The notes beneath the pieces were generated by a model, which was given only the letters and a program-made list of their open reading frames with translations, was not told where the DNA came from and made no database searches. A stretch of DNA of 64,000 nucleotides from Entomortierella parvispora (taxonomy: Eukaryota > Mortierellomycota > Mortierellomycetes > Mortierellales > Mortierellaceae). Below, piece after piece: positions 1-9,046 of the stretch. Position 1 is the first letter of the stretch; each line of letters opens with the position of its first letter. The position numbers and the translations under genes were made by a program. Where the stretch lies: positions 2,170,001 through 2,234,000 of the forward strand of contig OY752145.1 in assembly GCA_963573315.1 (NCBI GenBank), read 5' to 3'.

Positions 1-2
1 AG

Positions 3-1949
3 GCGGCATTCCAAGCCCTCAAAAAGGCGATCAGTCAGGCCCCCGTCCTGCGCATCTTCGACCCTGACCTTCTCACTACCGTTGAGACTGACGCCTCCGG
101 CTTTGCTCTTGGAGCAGTCCTCTTCCAGACTGACGCCAACGGCGAGTCGCGTCCTGTTGCCTTCACCTCACGCAAATTAAACCCAGCGGAACGGAATTAT
201 CCCACACACGAACAGGAACTCCTGGCCGTCGTCCACGCTCTGAAGACATGGCGCTATTACCTGGATGGATCACACTTCATTGTCTACACCGACCATGCCA
301 CTTTGCAACACTTTCCGACCCAGCCCAAGTTGACTCGTAGGCAGGCACGATGGATGGAACTATTGCAAGAATACAACTTCACCTTCAAGTACAAAAAGGG
401 ATCGGATAACGTCGTCCCCGACGCCCTCTCACGACGGCCTGATCACCGCGAACTCAACCAACTCTCTGTTCAACTCGACCCCGGGCTTAGGCAGCGCCTG
501 ATTGATGGGTACAAAGCGGACCCCCGCCTTAACCCGATCTATGAAAGCTGCCTCCAGGGAAGTCCTCCTTCAAACTACTCCCTTGTTGATGACATCCTTT
601 GCGTCCGCCGAAAAGGCACCCTCCTTGTCTGTATCCCTGCCAGCTCTGACATTCGCCTATCTCTCCTTCATGATGCCCACGACTCCGCCATAGCTGGTCA
701 CTTCGGCTTCGACAAAACCTACGGGCATCTATGTTCTCGGTTCTACTGGCCGTCAATGGCCAAAGACACACGACAATACATCCAAAGCTGCGAATCATGT
801 CAACGGTCGAAACCAAGCAACCGCTCCCCCTTGGGTCTCCTCCAACCACTGCCCATCCCGGACAGGGCCTGGCACACAGTAACGATGGATTTCCTCGGAC
901 CTCTTCCCAAGACCCCTCGTGGCCACGACTGCATTGCTGTCTTTGTTGACAAGCTCACTAAGCAGGTTCACTTTGCTGCTTGCCACACAACAGATTCTGC
1001 TGCACAGACCGCTCGCATCTTCTTCGATCATGTCTTCCGACTTCACGGTATGCCCACAACCTTTGTCTCCGATCGTGACGCCAAATTCACGAGCCGCTTC
1101 TGGAAGGAACTGAGCCGCCTTATGGACGTTCACCTCGCCATGTCAACTGCTTACCATCCCCAGACAGACGGTCAGACAGAACGCGCCAACCGCACGCTCA
1201 TTACGATGCTTCGGAGCTTTGTCGATCAACGCCAGACTAATTGGGATCTATTGCTCTCTGCCGCCGAGTTCGCCACCAACAACGCCACACACGCCTCCAC
1301 CGGGACCACCCCCTTCTTTTTGAACTATGGGTTACATCCGACCGTACCTATGGCGCTGTTGACACCCGCTCCAGGCCCTAACCCCTCCGTTGACGAATTT
1401 GTCCAGACTCAAAGCGAGGCCCTCACAATTGCCAAAGAAGCGCTGACATTGGCACAAGAACTTCAAACCAAGAACGCAGACCGGTACCGCCGAGATCACG
1501 ACTTCGCTGTTGGTGACCAAGTCCTCCTCAACCTCGAGAACATAACGCTCGCAGCGGATCGCAGTCGCCCCTCTCGCAAACTTACTGCCCTCTCCGCCGG
1601 TCCCTACAGAATTGTGGAACAACTCTCACCCGTATCCTTCCGCCTGGACTTACCACCGTCAATGAAGATCCACCCTGTCTTCCATGTCGACCGACTTCAA
1701 CGCTACTACGCGTCGCCGCTACCCCTCGGCGCACGAGCTCCGGCACAGCCGCCTCCAGAGATTGTTGAGGACGAAGAAGAATTCGAAGTCGAAGCAATCG
1801 CCGAGCACAGACAACATGGACAAAAAGAGATAGAATACCTGATCCAGTGGAAAGGTTACGCACGGGAACAATGGACTTGGGAACCGGAAACCGGTCTAAC
1901 CCACTGCAAGAAGATTCTTAGGAAGTACAAACGCGACAACCGCCTATAA
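3..1949 (+). CDS. pol: Ty3 pol C-terminal part: RNase H, integrase, chromodomain (element A)
   Basis: The frame is open from base 3 to the TAA at 1947-1949, so this is the C-terminal 648 codons of a polyprotein whose N-terminus lies outside the window. RNase H covers about 40-320, with the block TVETDASGFALGAVLF and later YTDHATL. The integrase zinc-binding His/His/Cys/Cys module follows (HDAHDSAIAGHFG ... CESCQ, about 680-800). The integrase core has D in TMDFLGP (about 886), D in SDRDAKF (about 1070) and E in GQTERAN (about 1180). A chromodomain closes the protein (YLIQWKGYAREQWTWEPE, about 1825-1880). It copies and integrates the element's cDNA, and the chromodomain probably steers insertion to methylated histone. 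No stop or frameshift is visible in the part seen. Confidence 0.9.
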   Translation, partial: AAFQALKKAISQAPVLRIFDPDLLTTVETDASGFALGAVLFQTDANGESRPVAFTSRKLNPAERNYPTHEQELLAVVHALKTWRYYLDGSHFIVYTDHATLQHFPTQPKLTRRQARWMELLQEYNFTFKYKKGSDNVVPDALSRRPDHRELNQLSVQLDPGLRQRLIDGYKADPRLNPIYESCLQGSPPSNYSLVDDILCVRRKGTLLVCIPASSDIRLSLLHDAHDSAIAGHFGFDKTYGHLCSRFYWPSMAKDTRQYIQSCESCQRSKPSNRSPLGLLQPLPIPDRAWHTVTMDFLGPLPKTPRGHDCIAVFVDKLTKQVHFAACHTTDSAAQTARIFFDHVFRLHGMPTTFVSDRDAKFTSRFWKELSRLMDVHLAMSTAYHPQTDGQTERANRTLITMLRSFVDQRQTNWDLLLSAAEFATNNATHASTGTTPFFLNYGLHPTVPMALLTPAPGPNPSVDEFVQTQSEALTIAKEALTLAQELQTKNADRYRRDHDFAVGDQVLLNLENITLAADRSRPSRKLTALSAGPYRIVEQLSPVSFRLDLPPSMKIHPVFHVDRLQRYYASPLPLGARAPAQPPPEIVEDEEEFEVEAIAEHRQHGQKEIEYLIQWKGYAREQWTWEPETGLTHCKKILRKYKRDNRL

Positions 1950-1974
1950 CCGAATTTTTTTTAAGAGGGGAAGG

Positions 1975-2211
1975 TGCAACAGAAGATTAGCTACGCTCCA
2001 AAACTACACTCCAAAACTACACTCCAAACAATACCATCATAGCCACCACAGCCACACAGCCACACAGACGTATATATATACCCCCATCCCCCCTACATAA
2101 TAAACATCATTCGTTCTCCCAACTCTACCTCTTCCCCTGTCCCTGTCCCTGGTCCTTATCCCTGTCCCCTCTCCCGGTCTCTCCCTTGCATTCCCCTCTG
2201 TGCCTATTACA
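1975..2211 (+). repeat. 3' LTR of element A (about 237 bp)
   Basis: It starts TGCAACAG right after the purine tract AAGAGGGGAAGG and ends TATTACA, giving an imperfect inverted terminus. It contains a TATATATATA stretch near 2071, an AATAAA-type signal (CATAATAAACATC, about 2096) and a CCCTGTC-rich 3' part. The boundaries come from TG..CA ends and from the switch to gag coding sequence at 2212. The partner LTR is outside the window. Confidence 0.65.
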
Positions 2212-3174
2212 CTCAGCCCTGAGGCGCGTATTTCAAGAACCGTCGAGTCCTTTGGAGCTTCGATGGGGACCGACGAGACCCAATCCTGGTTTGTCCAACT
2301 CCTCCAAGCGACTCCCCGAGCTTACCCTGAGGCCATTTACCGAGACTTCCGTCAAACCTTCATGTCCGTTCGCGATCAACTATTATCGGGTTCCCTAGTC
2401 TTGCTAGACAAGTGCAAACAAACCAAGAAGGAATCAGTGAAAGCATTTAACAACCGCTTCTCTATCCTGAACCGCCAATATCTGGAGGCAACACTTCAAG
2501 GACAAGGGGTATATGACGAGGCAGGCGTTCGAAGGGCTTATCTCAAGAATCTCTTCTTACCGGACATCGCCAGGAGGATTCACCACGGGGACAACCTAGA
2601 TTGGATGATGGCCCAGGCCGATAAATGTGCCCTCAAGATGTACGAGCTGTATTTAGCCCGCCATGATGACAAATCGGACGAATCAAGCGATGAGGAAGAA
2701 TCACCCGAAGACGAGGATGAAGCCGAAGCTAGCAGCACCATTAAGAAGACTCCCACCGATGATAGAAAGACGACCGGGACCAAATCCACGACTGTCACAA
2801 CCTCCAGGGCTGGTACTACCTCGACAACTACCAACAAGGATAAGACCGACCTGAAGAACTCTGTATCCAAGGACGAGTTTGATCACCTCTCTCGAGAAAT
2901 GGAAAGCATGAAGATTCTTATCAGCAAGGGTAATCGATCCATCCCTAGGCCCGCCGGGCCTCCCACCACTCGATACTCTGGCGAGAAGAGTGCCCCGGAG
3001 GTTAGACAATGCTACAATTGTCAGCAGACAGGGCATTTAGCACGAGACTGTCCTGCTCCGAAGACAAACCAGACTCTGTTGGTTGAGTCCATGATTGACA
3101 ACGGTATTGGCGTGGAAGACTTCAACGTTCGCTGTTACTACTTTGGATACGTTGAGGTTGAGATGGATTTTTAG
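2212..3174 (+). CDS. gag: Gag C-terminal part (element B)
   Basis: This is a retrotransposon Gag protein lacking its N-terminus because element A interrupts it. About 320 codons are readable. A helical capsid-like region (about 2230-2650) is followed by an acidic Ser/Thr-rich linker. A CCHC zinc knuckle (CYNCQQTGHLARDC, about 3009-3050) would bind RNA. The reading frame that extends left of 2212 belongs to the LTR of element A and is not part of this gene. The frame ends at TAG 3172-3174, directly after a run of five T, and the pol frame (-1) already overlaps it. Gag forms the particle that packages the element's RNA. Confidence 0.85.
   Translation, partial: LSPEARISRTVESFGASMGTDETQSWFVQLLQATPRAYPEAIYRDFRQTFMSVRDQLLSGSLVLLDKCKQTKKESVKAFNNRFSILNRQYLEATLQGQGVYDEAGVRRAYLKNLFLPDIARRIHHGDNLDWMMAQADKCALKMYELYLARHDDKSDESSDEEESPEDEDEAEASSTIKKTPTDDRKTTGTKSTTVTTSRAGTTSTTTNKDKTDLKNSVSKDEFDHLSREMESMKILISKGNRSIPRPAGPPTTRYSGEKSAPEVRQCYNCQQTGHLARDCPAPKTNQTLLVESMIDNGIGVEDFNVRCYYFGYVEVEMDF
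3162..3174 (+). promoter_or_regulatory. Possible -1 ribosomal frameshift site at the gag stop (element B)
   Basis: The gag stop is preceded by TTTTT (3168-3172), so the last sense codon TTT can re-pair one base upstream on another TTT. The next codon then becomes TTA instead of TAG. The -1 frame has a TGA at 3159-3161 and is open from 3162 onward into pol, so the overlap is only 13 bases and contains exactly this slip site. That such a site is used is inference. Confidence 0.4.
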
Positions 3175-6100
3175 AAGGGGACCATGGAACTACTCCAAGC
3201 CATGAACCCCCTGACCCTATCCATGGAGAAACGTTAGAAGAAGAAGAAGCAAACGTGTTGGTAGCAGCTCGCTCCTCCCCACGCAATCCAACCAACTCAT
3301 TACCTTACGCAAAAGCACCGCCGCCTAGAGGTATACCCCGACCGACCGCTTCCGACCAGGTCCTAAAGCAACCCCCGGCTTTGACCAACCGCCTCGGCCC
3401 TCCCAGCATGCATCGCCCGAAGACCATTCAACATGCTGAATCCAAGACATCCACGATGGATGTAGATCCTCCTTCTCGACGAGAGATGATGACCGCCGTC
3501 GAGATCCCTGTCCGTCCCAAGAGTAATGTGACGTTTGCGGTCGAGGGCCCATCTGCTGCGGAAAACCTGGCCCGGCTCGAACGTACAATCGCTGCCCAGA
3601 ACGCAATCAAGGCGCAGAGGGACAATGGACAAGCCAAGAGAGATGAGAAGGAGGAGGATGAGGTGGATGGAGGCTTGCGAAGGATGATGGTTCCCCCGAG
3701 GGAGGGTCGAAAAGCAATGGCGGCAAGAAAAGTGAATGGAGATGGAGATGCTGGCCCGAGCATGAGTGCGTCAGCAGGACCGAAGAACACTTGGGACGAA
3801 AAAGACCGAGCTAAGCCACCCCCGCACACTGGAACAAAAAAGAAATCAGAGAGCAGCAAGAGCCAAAAAGGGAAAGAGGACAGCAAAAAAGGGACGGACA
3901 AGAAAAAGAAATCTGGCCGGACACGCGAGTCGGACGAGGCATTTCTAAAGTCTCTTCCCAACCCCATCGTCTTGCAGTTGAACCAACAGCCGTTTGACAT
4001 CCGTCAGTGCTTAAGGACCACTAAGGTTGAGGGTCTTACCATCGGTCAACTAATGGAGTTATCCCCCAGCATCCGCCGAACCGTTCAAGCATCGTTGAAG
4101 ACTGTACCGCGTGAGGAGCGAATTTTACTCAGTGAAGAATATCCGTCCCTGCCCCTCGGGGAGTCTGAAGCGGAAGAGTTGCGTGTATTTTTGAATCGTG
4201 TTGAACGATCAAAGACAGACACTCATGGATTCCGAGCCGCAATTATGGGAACCAAGTGCGATATCTTACTTGATGGAGGATCTTGCGTCAATGTCATCCG
4301 TCGCGGGTTCTTGGAGCAGATTGGCATCACCAACCACACTCCATATTCATCGTTTACTTTGAAAGGGTTGACGGGGAATGCAGGCGTGGCTGGAGAGGCA
4401 CCGAGCGTGCCTATCGATATCCAAGGTATCATGATCCCGGCCGGTTGTGTGATCGTCGAGTCCGTCGACTTCAATATTCTGTTGGGTCGTCCTTTCCTTG
4501 AAGCCTGTGGAGGATATACAGATTGGGCCACCGCCGTTACTAGTTTGCAAGTACAAGGCTTCAAGATCGTGATCGATGGACGTGCTCGAACCACCCCGAA
4601 AGTCTCTCGTCTCCCCATCCAAGATAAACAACAGGACCCGGTGATAGAAACAAGTGAAGAGGGTGACACCGACGGTTCATCAGACGAGTCGGACACAGAT
4701 GAGGAGGATTCTTCGACCGACGACAAAGAAAACGACGACGAAGGGTATGCCCTACTCATTCGAAGCATTCAGGAGGGCAAGGTTGAGCGGACTGATGCGC
4801 GACAACTCAAGAAGGACGATGAGAATGAGGAGATCGTCAATTGTTGGTTCTTGCGCGCCGTCTTCCCTGATCCCCCTTCTTTGGATGGACGACAACCCAC
4901 CTCTTGTTTGTCAATTTCAGATTCTTCGGATACGGCCTCATCGAAGATCAGCGATCCTATGTTTGATGCGGCCCCGATAATGGTCAACAATTCATACGGA
5001 TTTCATTTGGAGGCTCCCCGCTGTCGTGATCGTTTGACTAACACCCCGGTCATATTGTTGCCCGGCCTGGAGGAGCGATCAGTATACGTGGGAGATATCC
5101 AAGAGGTTCACGACAACTTGCCTGAAATCCAACGCATTTTTCAGGAGCACCAGGAGTGTTTTCCCAAGGAAGGGGAGATGTCTAGGACGTTGGATGCAGA
5201 TATGTTGGAAGCCCCTGCCTCTTTTCACCTCAAACCTGGGTCCAAATTTCCGCGCGCATATAACAAAAAATACTCGCCCGGACAAATTGCGACCTTGTGC
5301 GAGTATCGAGACCAGATGGTCAGGGCTGGAAAAATGAGGCGATCTGGCTCACCTGCTTCTTGCAACCCTCTCCTGATTCAGAAGAAGGATGGATCTTATC
5401 GGGTGTGCATTAATTTTATCCCTGTCAACAAATTAATTGCCCCCATGGCCTGGCCCTTACCGGACCCTATCACTGAGATATACAAGCTGCAAGGATGCGA
5501 ATTCTTATCTTTTTGGGATTGCAAGGACGGATACCTCCAATCGCCCATTGCCGAAGACAGTCGCTTTCTCACCGCCGTTGCTTTCCCAGACGGACTGTAC
5601 GAGTACAATGTATTACCGATGGGCCTCATTGACTCCATGCAATGGTACACTCGACACATGGGCGAGGTCTTTAATTCTATCAAGGATCGACTCAGCAATT
5701 TTGTGGACGACATGGCTACCGGAGATGCCAAATTCCCCCTTCATTTTCGGACTGTGGAAGAAGTGTTGGTGCGGATGGATGAGTTCAATGGATCGTTCTC
5801 TGGCAAGAAATCAGCATTTTTTGTGAAGCAGCGCGAGTTTTTGGGACGGATCGTCGGGAATGATCATATCTCGGCCGACCCAAAGAAGCTATCCAAGATG
5901 GAATATTGGCCGGTTCCGCAAAATGTGACAGAGTTGCGCGGATTTGTCGGGTTTGCCTTATTCCTCTGCGATTTCATATCCAACTTTTCTGCCATGGCTG
6001 CTCCACTCTTCCCGCTGTACAAATTGCACAAGGATCCCAAGGCCTTTGTCGACAAATGGTTGTCAGACCCCAAGTATACAGAAGCCTTTCGTGCCATTCA

Positions 6101-7907
6101 AATCGCTCTGGTTACTGCTCCGGTTTTGGTCATGATGGATCATAGACGCCCAGTTATTATTTCGGCCGACACCTCAGATTTTGCTTCTGGCCATGTAATT
6201 GCACACTGTCTGCACCCCGAAGATGATGAGCGGATTGATATCCATGTCAAGTATCAGCCGATAGTGTTTGGGAGCCGAAAATTATCTGGGGCCGAGTCAA
6301 GATATTTCGCCACTGAGCGTGAGCTGTTAGGATTGGTGTACTGCTTAACCAAGCATAGCCATCTGTTGGAGGGAAAGGAGATTCATGTCTTCATCGATCA
6401 TCGAGCGTTGTTATATCTGCACAACCTCTCTTCCAAAAGTGCACGCCTCACTCGATGGACCTTCATCATTGCTCAGTTCAGGATCACCATCCACCATCGT
6501 CCGGGGCGAGATATGAAAGACTCGGATCCGCTCTCCCGTATTCATCATAAGAACATCACGGGTGAAGATTTGCCAGACATAGGAATGGAGGATGCAATGG
6601 AGATGGAGGAGAACAAGCGGCTCATGAGGACTATGCTGATTTCAGAGGATCAGGAGCCTTTTGTTTCGATTGTGGCAGCTTTGCAAGGGGACCCATTGAC
6701 ATATTTGGATAAGGTCACTAGGGGGAAGATCATGAGCATGCTTCCCAAGTACTTTGTCACTCAAGGGCGTTTATTTAAACGCACATCTGGTGGTAGCCCA
6801 CGCCAGTATGTACCACCAGGTGAAGTTTTGAGCGTGCTGGAGAACACTCATGGATCTACTGTCATGGGTCATCTCGGAGTGGTCGCAACATATACACTCA
6901 TTGCCGAAGGGTACTTCTGGCCGGGCATGTACGCAGACGTTAAGAAGCACCTTTCGACTTGCGACGCTTGTCAACGCTTTCAAACGCGCGATCCAACACG
7001 ATATCGTTTCCATCGTTTGCCGCCACCTCAAACGATCTTCCATACCTTGGGCCTGGATGCAGTTGGACCCTTACCGATGTCTAATGGCAAGCGGTTTGTT
7101 TTGAATATGGTGGATTATCTCTCTGGATGGGTTGTATCTGTCGCCCTTGCTTCTTTAGCAGGAAATATTATCGTCCGGACTGTAGAAAAGCATTGGGCTC
7201 GACAATATGGATACCCCCATCGCATCATCACGGACAATGGATCATCTCTATCTGCGGGAGCCTTCAAGGAGTGGTGTATCAATCATGAAATCGATCTCGA
7301 CCCTGCTTCTGCATATCATCCAGAGACCAATGGAATGGTGGAGCGATATAACGGTTTTATGGTACGACAATTGGCTCGTATCATTCAGCATGATGGTTTG
7401 GCTGAGAGTGCCTGGGCTACTATCTTGGACCGTGTTACATGGACTTGGAGAACTCAGATCAAGCAGACTAGAGGCGTATCTCCTTTCGAAATCCTCTTTG
7501 GTCAACGAGCTCGCCTCCCATGGGATATAGATCACACTCGGAAGATGGATATGAATGAACGCGAGGAAGTCGACGAGGAGAGACGTGAGATCTTGGAAGT
7601 TTTGCGTGCTGAAGTTCATCAGAGGATTATTAATGAACACAAGTGGTCCACTGAAGCTGCTGATCTACCCCTCCCTCGGAAATATGAGGTCGGAGACGAG
7701 GTCTTGGTCCATCAGTCCGCACTTCTGAAGCAATGGAGTGGCAAGCTATCACCTCGTTGGAAGGGCCCTTTAACCATCTTCGAAGCTTTGCCTGGAGGTG
7801 CCTATCGATTGGGCGAGAAGGTTGAGGGGCAATGGCATCGATATTTTGGAGGTCGCCCTGTCAACCATGCTCGTCTTAAGCCTTACAAACGTGACACCCA
7901 GGATTAA
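3162..7907 (+). CDS. pol: Pol polyprotein: protease, RT, RNase H, integrase (element B)
   Basis: The open frame is 1581 codons, with no ATG near its start, so it is probably made as a Gag-Pol fusion by a -1 shift. After a basic, disordered stretch of about 230 residues come an aspartic protease (LLDGGSCVNVI, about residue 369), reverse transcriptase (catalytic FVDD, about residue 847) and RNase H (IISADTSDFASG to IDHRALLYLH, about 1005-1090). The integrase zinc module follows (about 1229-1270, CDACQ). The integrase core has D in GLDAVGP (about 1297), D in TDNGSS (about 1357) and E in MVERYNG (about 1393). The C-terminus is SH3-like (SPRWKGPLTI) and has no chromodomain, unlike A and D. All catalytic residues look present, so the enzyme part may be functional although gag is broken. 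Confidence 0.9.
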   Translation, partial: DGFLEGDHGTTPSHEPPDPIHGETLEEEEANVLVAARSSPRNPTNSLPYAKAPPPRGIPRPTASDQVLKQPPALTNRLGPPSMHRPKTIQHAESKTSTMDVDPPSRREMMTAVEIPVRPKSNVTFAVEGPSAAENLARLERTIAAQNAIKAQRDNGQAKRDEKEEDEVDGGLRRMMVPPREGRKAMAARKVNGDGDAGPSMSASAGPKNTWDEKDRAKPPPHTGTKKKSESSKSQKGKEDSKKGTDKKKKSGRTRESDEAFLKSLPNPIVLQLNQQPFDIRQCLRTTKVEGLTIGQLMELSPSIRRTVQASLKTVPREERILLSEEYPSLPLGESEAEELRVFLNRVERSKTDTHGFRAAIMGTKCDILLDGGSCVNVIRRGFLEQIGITNHTPYSSFTLKGLTGNAGVAGEAPSVPIDIQGIMIPAGCVIVESVDFNILLGRPFLEACGGYTDWATAVTSLQVQGFKIVIDGRARTTPKVSRLPIQDKQQDPVIETSEEGDTDGSSDESDTDEEDSSTDDKENDDEGYALLIRSIQEGKVERTDARQLKKDDENEEIVNCWFLRAVFPDPPSLDGRQPTSCLSISDSSDTASSKISDPMFDAAPIMVNNSYGFHLEAPRCRDRLTNTPVILLPGLEERSVYVGDIQEVHDNLPEIQRIFQEHQECFPKEGEMSRTLDADMLEAPASFHLKPGSKFPRAYNKKYSPGQIATLCEYRDQMVRAGKMRRSGSPASCNPLLIQKKDGSYRVCINFIPVNKLIAPMAWPLPDPITEIYKLQGCEFLSFWDCKDGYLQSPIAEDSRFLTAVAFPDGLYEYNVLPMGLIDSMQWYTRHMGEVFNSIKDRLSNFVDDMATGDAKFPLHFRTVEEVLVRMDEFNGSFSGKKSAFFVKQREFLGRIVGNDHISADPKKLSKMEYWPVPQNVTELRGFVGFALFLCDFISNFSAMAAPLFPLYKLHKDPKAFVDKWLSDPKYTEAFRAIQIALVTAPVLVMMDHRRPVIISADTSDFASGHVIAHCLHPEDDERIDIHVKYQPIVFGSRKLSGAESRYFATERELLGLVYCLTKHSHLLEGKEIHVFIDHRALLYLHNLSSKSARLTRWTFIIAQFRITIHHRPGRDMKDSDPLSRIHHKNITGEDLPDIGMEDAMEMEENKRLMRTMLISEDQEPFVSIVAALQGDPLTYLDKVTRGKIMSMLPKYFVTQGRLFKRTSGGSPRQYVPPGEVLSVLENTHGSTVMGHLGVVATYTLIAEGYFWPGMYADVKKHLSTCDACQRFQTRDPTRYRFHRLPPPQTIFHTLGLDAVGPLPMSNGKRFVLNMVDYLSGWVVSVALASLAGNIIVRTVEKHWARQYGYPHRIITDNGSSLSAGAFKEWCINHEIDLDPASAYHPETNGMVERYNGFMVRQLARIIQHDGLAESAWATILDRVTWTWRTQIKQTRGVSPFEILFGQRARLPWDIDHTRKMDMNEREEVDEERREILEVLRAEVHQRIINEHKWSTEAADLPLPRKYEVGDEVLVHQSALLKQWSGKLSPRWKGPLTIFEALPGGAYRLGEKVEGQWHRYFGGRPVNHARLKPYKRDTQD

Positions 7908-8004
7908 ATAGATCTGGAGGACGCCTTTGGGGATCAGCTTCCCTAGAGACACTCGCTGGCTTGCTCTCACATAAGACGATGTGAGAAAGAGACCCTGGGA
8001 TCGG

Positions 8005-9046
8005 TGTGGTGTAGTGGATCCAGGTCCCAGATCCACGCGAGCGAGATAGAGAGAGTTATTTTTAGTATTTAGTTATTTTTTTATTTTTGTTCCTGTTTTC
8101 TGTTTTCTATAAAAAAGGGAGCAAAGTCCACTTTGCTCCTGGTTGCCTTTTCCCCTTACGATTCCCTCCTGTACCTTGTTGATCACCAGAACACCTCCCT
8201 TCTGCTCGTATCTGTCTCGCAGTTACCCTTGGCGTTGCTGCAATATTCAACCCCATCAGCCTTTGGACGCCGTTGCAATATACGAATCCCTGGGCCTTGA
8301 CTGTTCCCTGGATATCCCCCAGACCTTTTGTGTTCCCTTGATCCTCCCTGCCCACTCTCGCAACATATCCATCCGTGTGCCAGCCCTCCTTGATCAAGTC
8401 CTGTACCGCCCTCCGAGCGCTCCGTAGGATCACCTGGACCCTCGCCTATCCGATATCAATTGGCCATTTGCGAGGTATACTTACGATGTCATATCTCTTC
8501 TGAGTGGACCTGTTATGATCTTGGCAACCCACCCTGAGGCCTTCATTGGTGCTTGGGGACCAACCATCCTCCTCGTTATATCTCGGAGTCTCCTCTGAAC
8601 CCTCAGTTAGGCGACCTTGTCCCCTTTCCCAGATAGAATCTCCTTTGCCTTGCTTTACTGACTAGATCCCATCCCATCCCCTGTGTTGTTATTAGTATAG
8701 TATAGTCGCCGTCGTGCTCTTAGCCTTGTAGTCTTTGTTCTCCTGTTTGGATCCCGTTAGGACCTGCCTGCTCTTCGGTATGTGGTCCTTGGTTTTCATC
8801 CAGTTCGCTCTACTTATCTTTTGATCCCTTTGCTGACTCTCTCTCCTTCCTGTTTATCTCCAGTACTATCTCCTTGAGACTGTATCTGATCATACAACAG
8901 CGTTGTGCCTGATCCCTGTGGCCCTGAGAGCAAAGTCCCTATCAACTGTAAGCGACGATTTTTGTTAGTCATCTTTCTTCTCGTTATCAATTTCGCTTCC
9001 AGCTCATTGCTGACCTTAGACTATACTTACATTAGACAACATCACA
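8005..9046 (+). repeat. 3' LTR of element B (1042 bp)
   Basis: It runs from TGTGGTGTAG to ACATCACA. The length equals the solo LTR at 12608-13649 exactly, and the two copies differ at very few positions by eye. A TATAAAA box lies at 8108-8114, only about 105 bp from the 5' edge, so most of the LTR would be transcribed leader. A perfect 10-bp-arm hairpin follows the TATA box. Short ORFs inside the LTR recur in every copy simply because the LTRs are copies. Confidence 0.9.
8108..8139 (+). promoter_or_regulatory. TATA box and adjacent perfect hairpin in the family-B LTR
   Basis: TATAAAA (8108-8114) is followed by GGAGCAAAGT, two bases CC, then ACTTTGCTCC (8118-8139), a perfect 10-bp inverted repeat. 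If transcription starts here the hairpin would sit at the very 5' end of the RNA. The same structure is present in the other two LTR copies, and in one of them the MITE has inserted in its second arm. Confidence 0.55.

Larger units (their letters stand above)
1..2211 (+). mobile_element. Element A: 3' part of a Ty3 chromodomain retrotransposon
   Basis: This is the right-hand part of a Ty3/gypsy LTR retrotransposon; the rest lies left of the window. In order it shows RNase H, integrase, a C-terminal chromodomain, a purine-rich tract (1965-1974) and a 3' LTR. The base after the LTR is already in-frame gag sequence of another element (B). The simplest reading is therefore that A inserted into the gag gene of B. 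The matching left TSD is outside the window, so this cannot be confirmed here. Confidence 0.8.
2212..9046 (+). mobile_element. Element B: Ty3 retrotransposon, 5' end interrupted by element A
   Basis: It comprises the C-terminal part of gag (2212-3174), an intact pol frame (3162-7907), a 97-bp 3' UTR and a 1042-bp 3' LTR (8005-9046). The gag frame is cut at 2212 by the LTR of element A, so the 5' LTR and gag start should lie left of A. The right end lands in an older, opposite-oriented LTR of the same family: the next bases, ACGG, fit a 4-bp TSD. The same family left a solo LTR at 12608-13649 with a perfect 4-bp TSD. Confidence 0.75.

Noticed and set aside
8107-8433. A 108-codon ORF repeated three times (8107-8433 minus, 9326 onward plus, 13221-13547 plus) and a 94-codon ORF opposite it.
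   Set aside because: All three copies are the same family-B LTR, so the repeat of the ORF follows from LTR copying. Composition is not protein-like and one copy is cut by the MITE without consequence.
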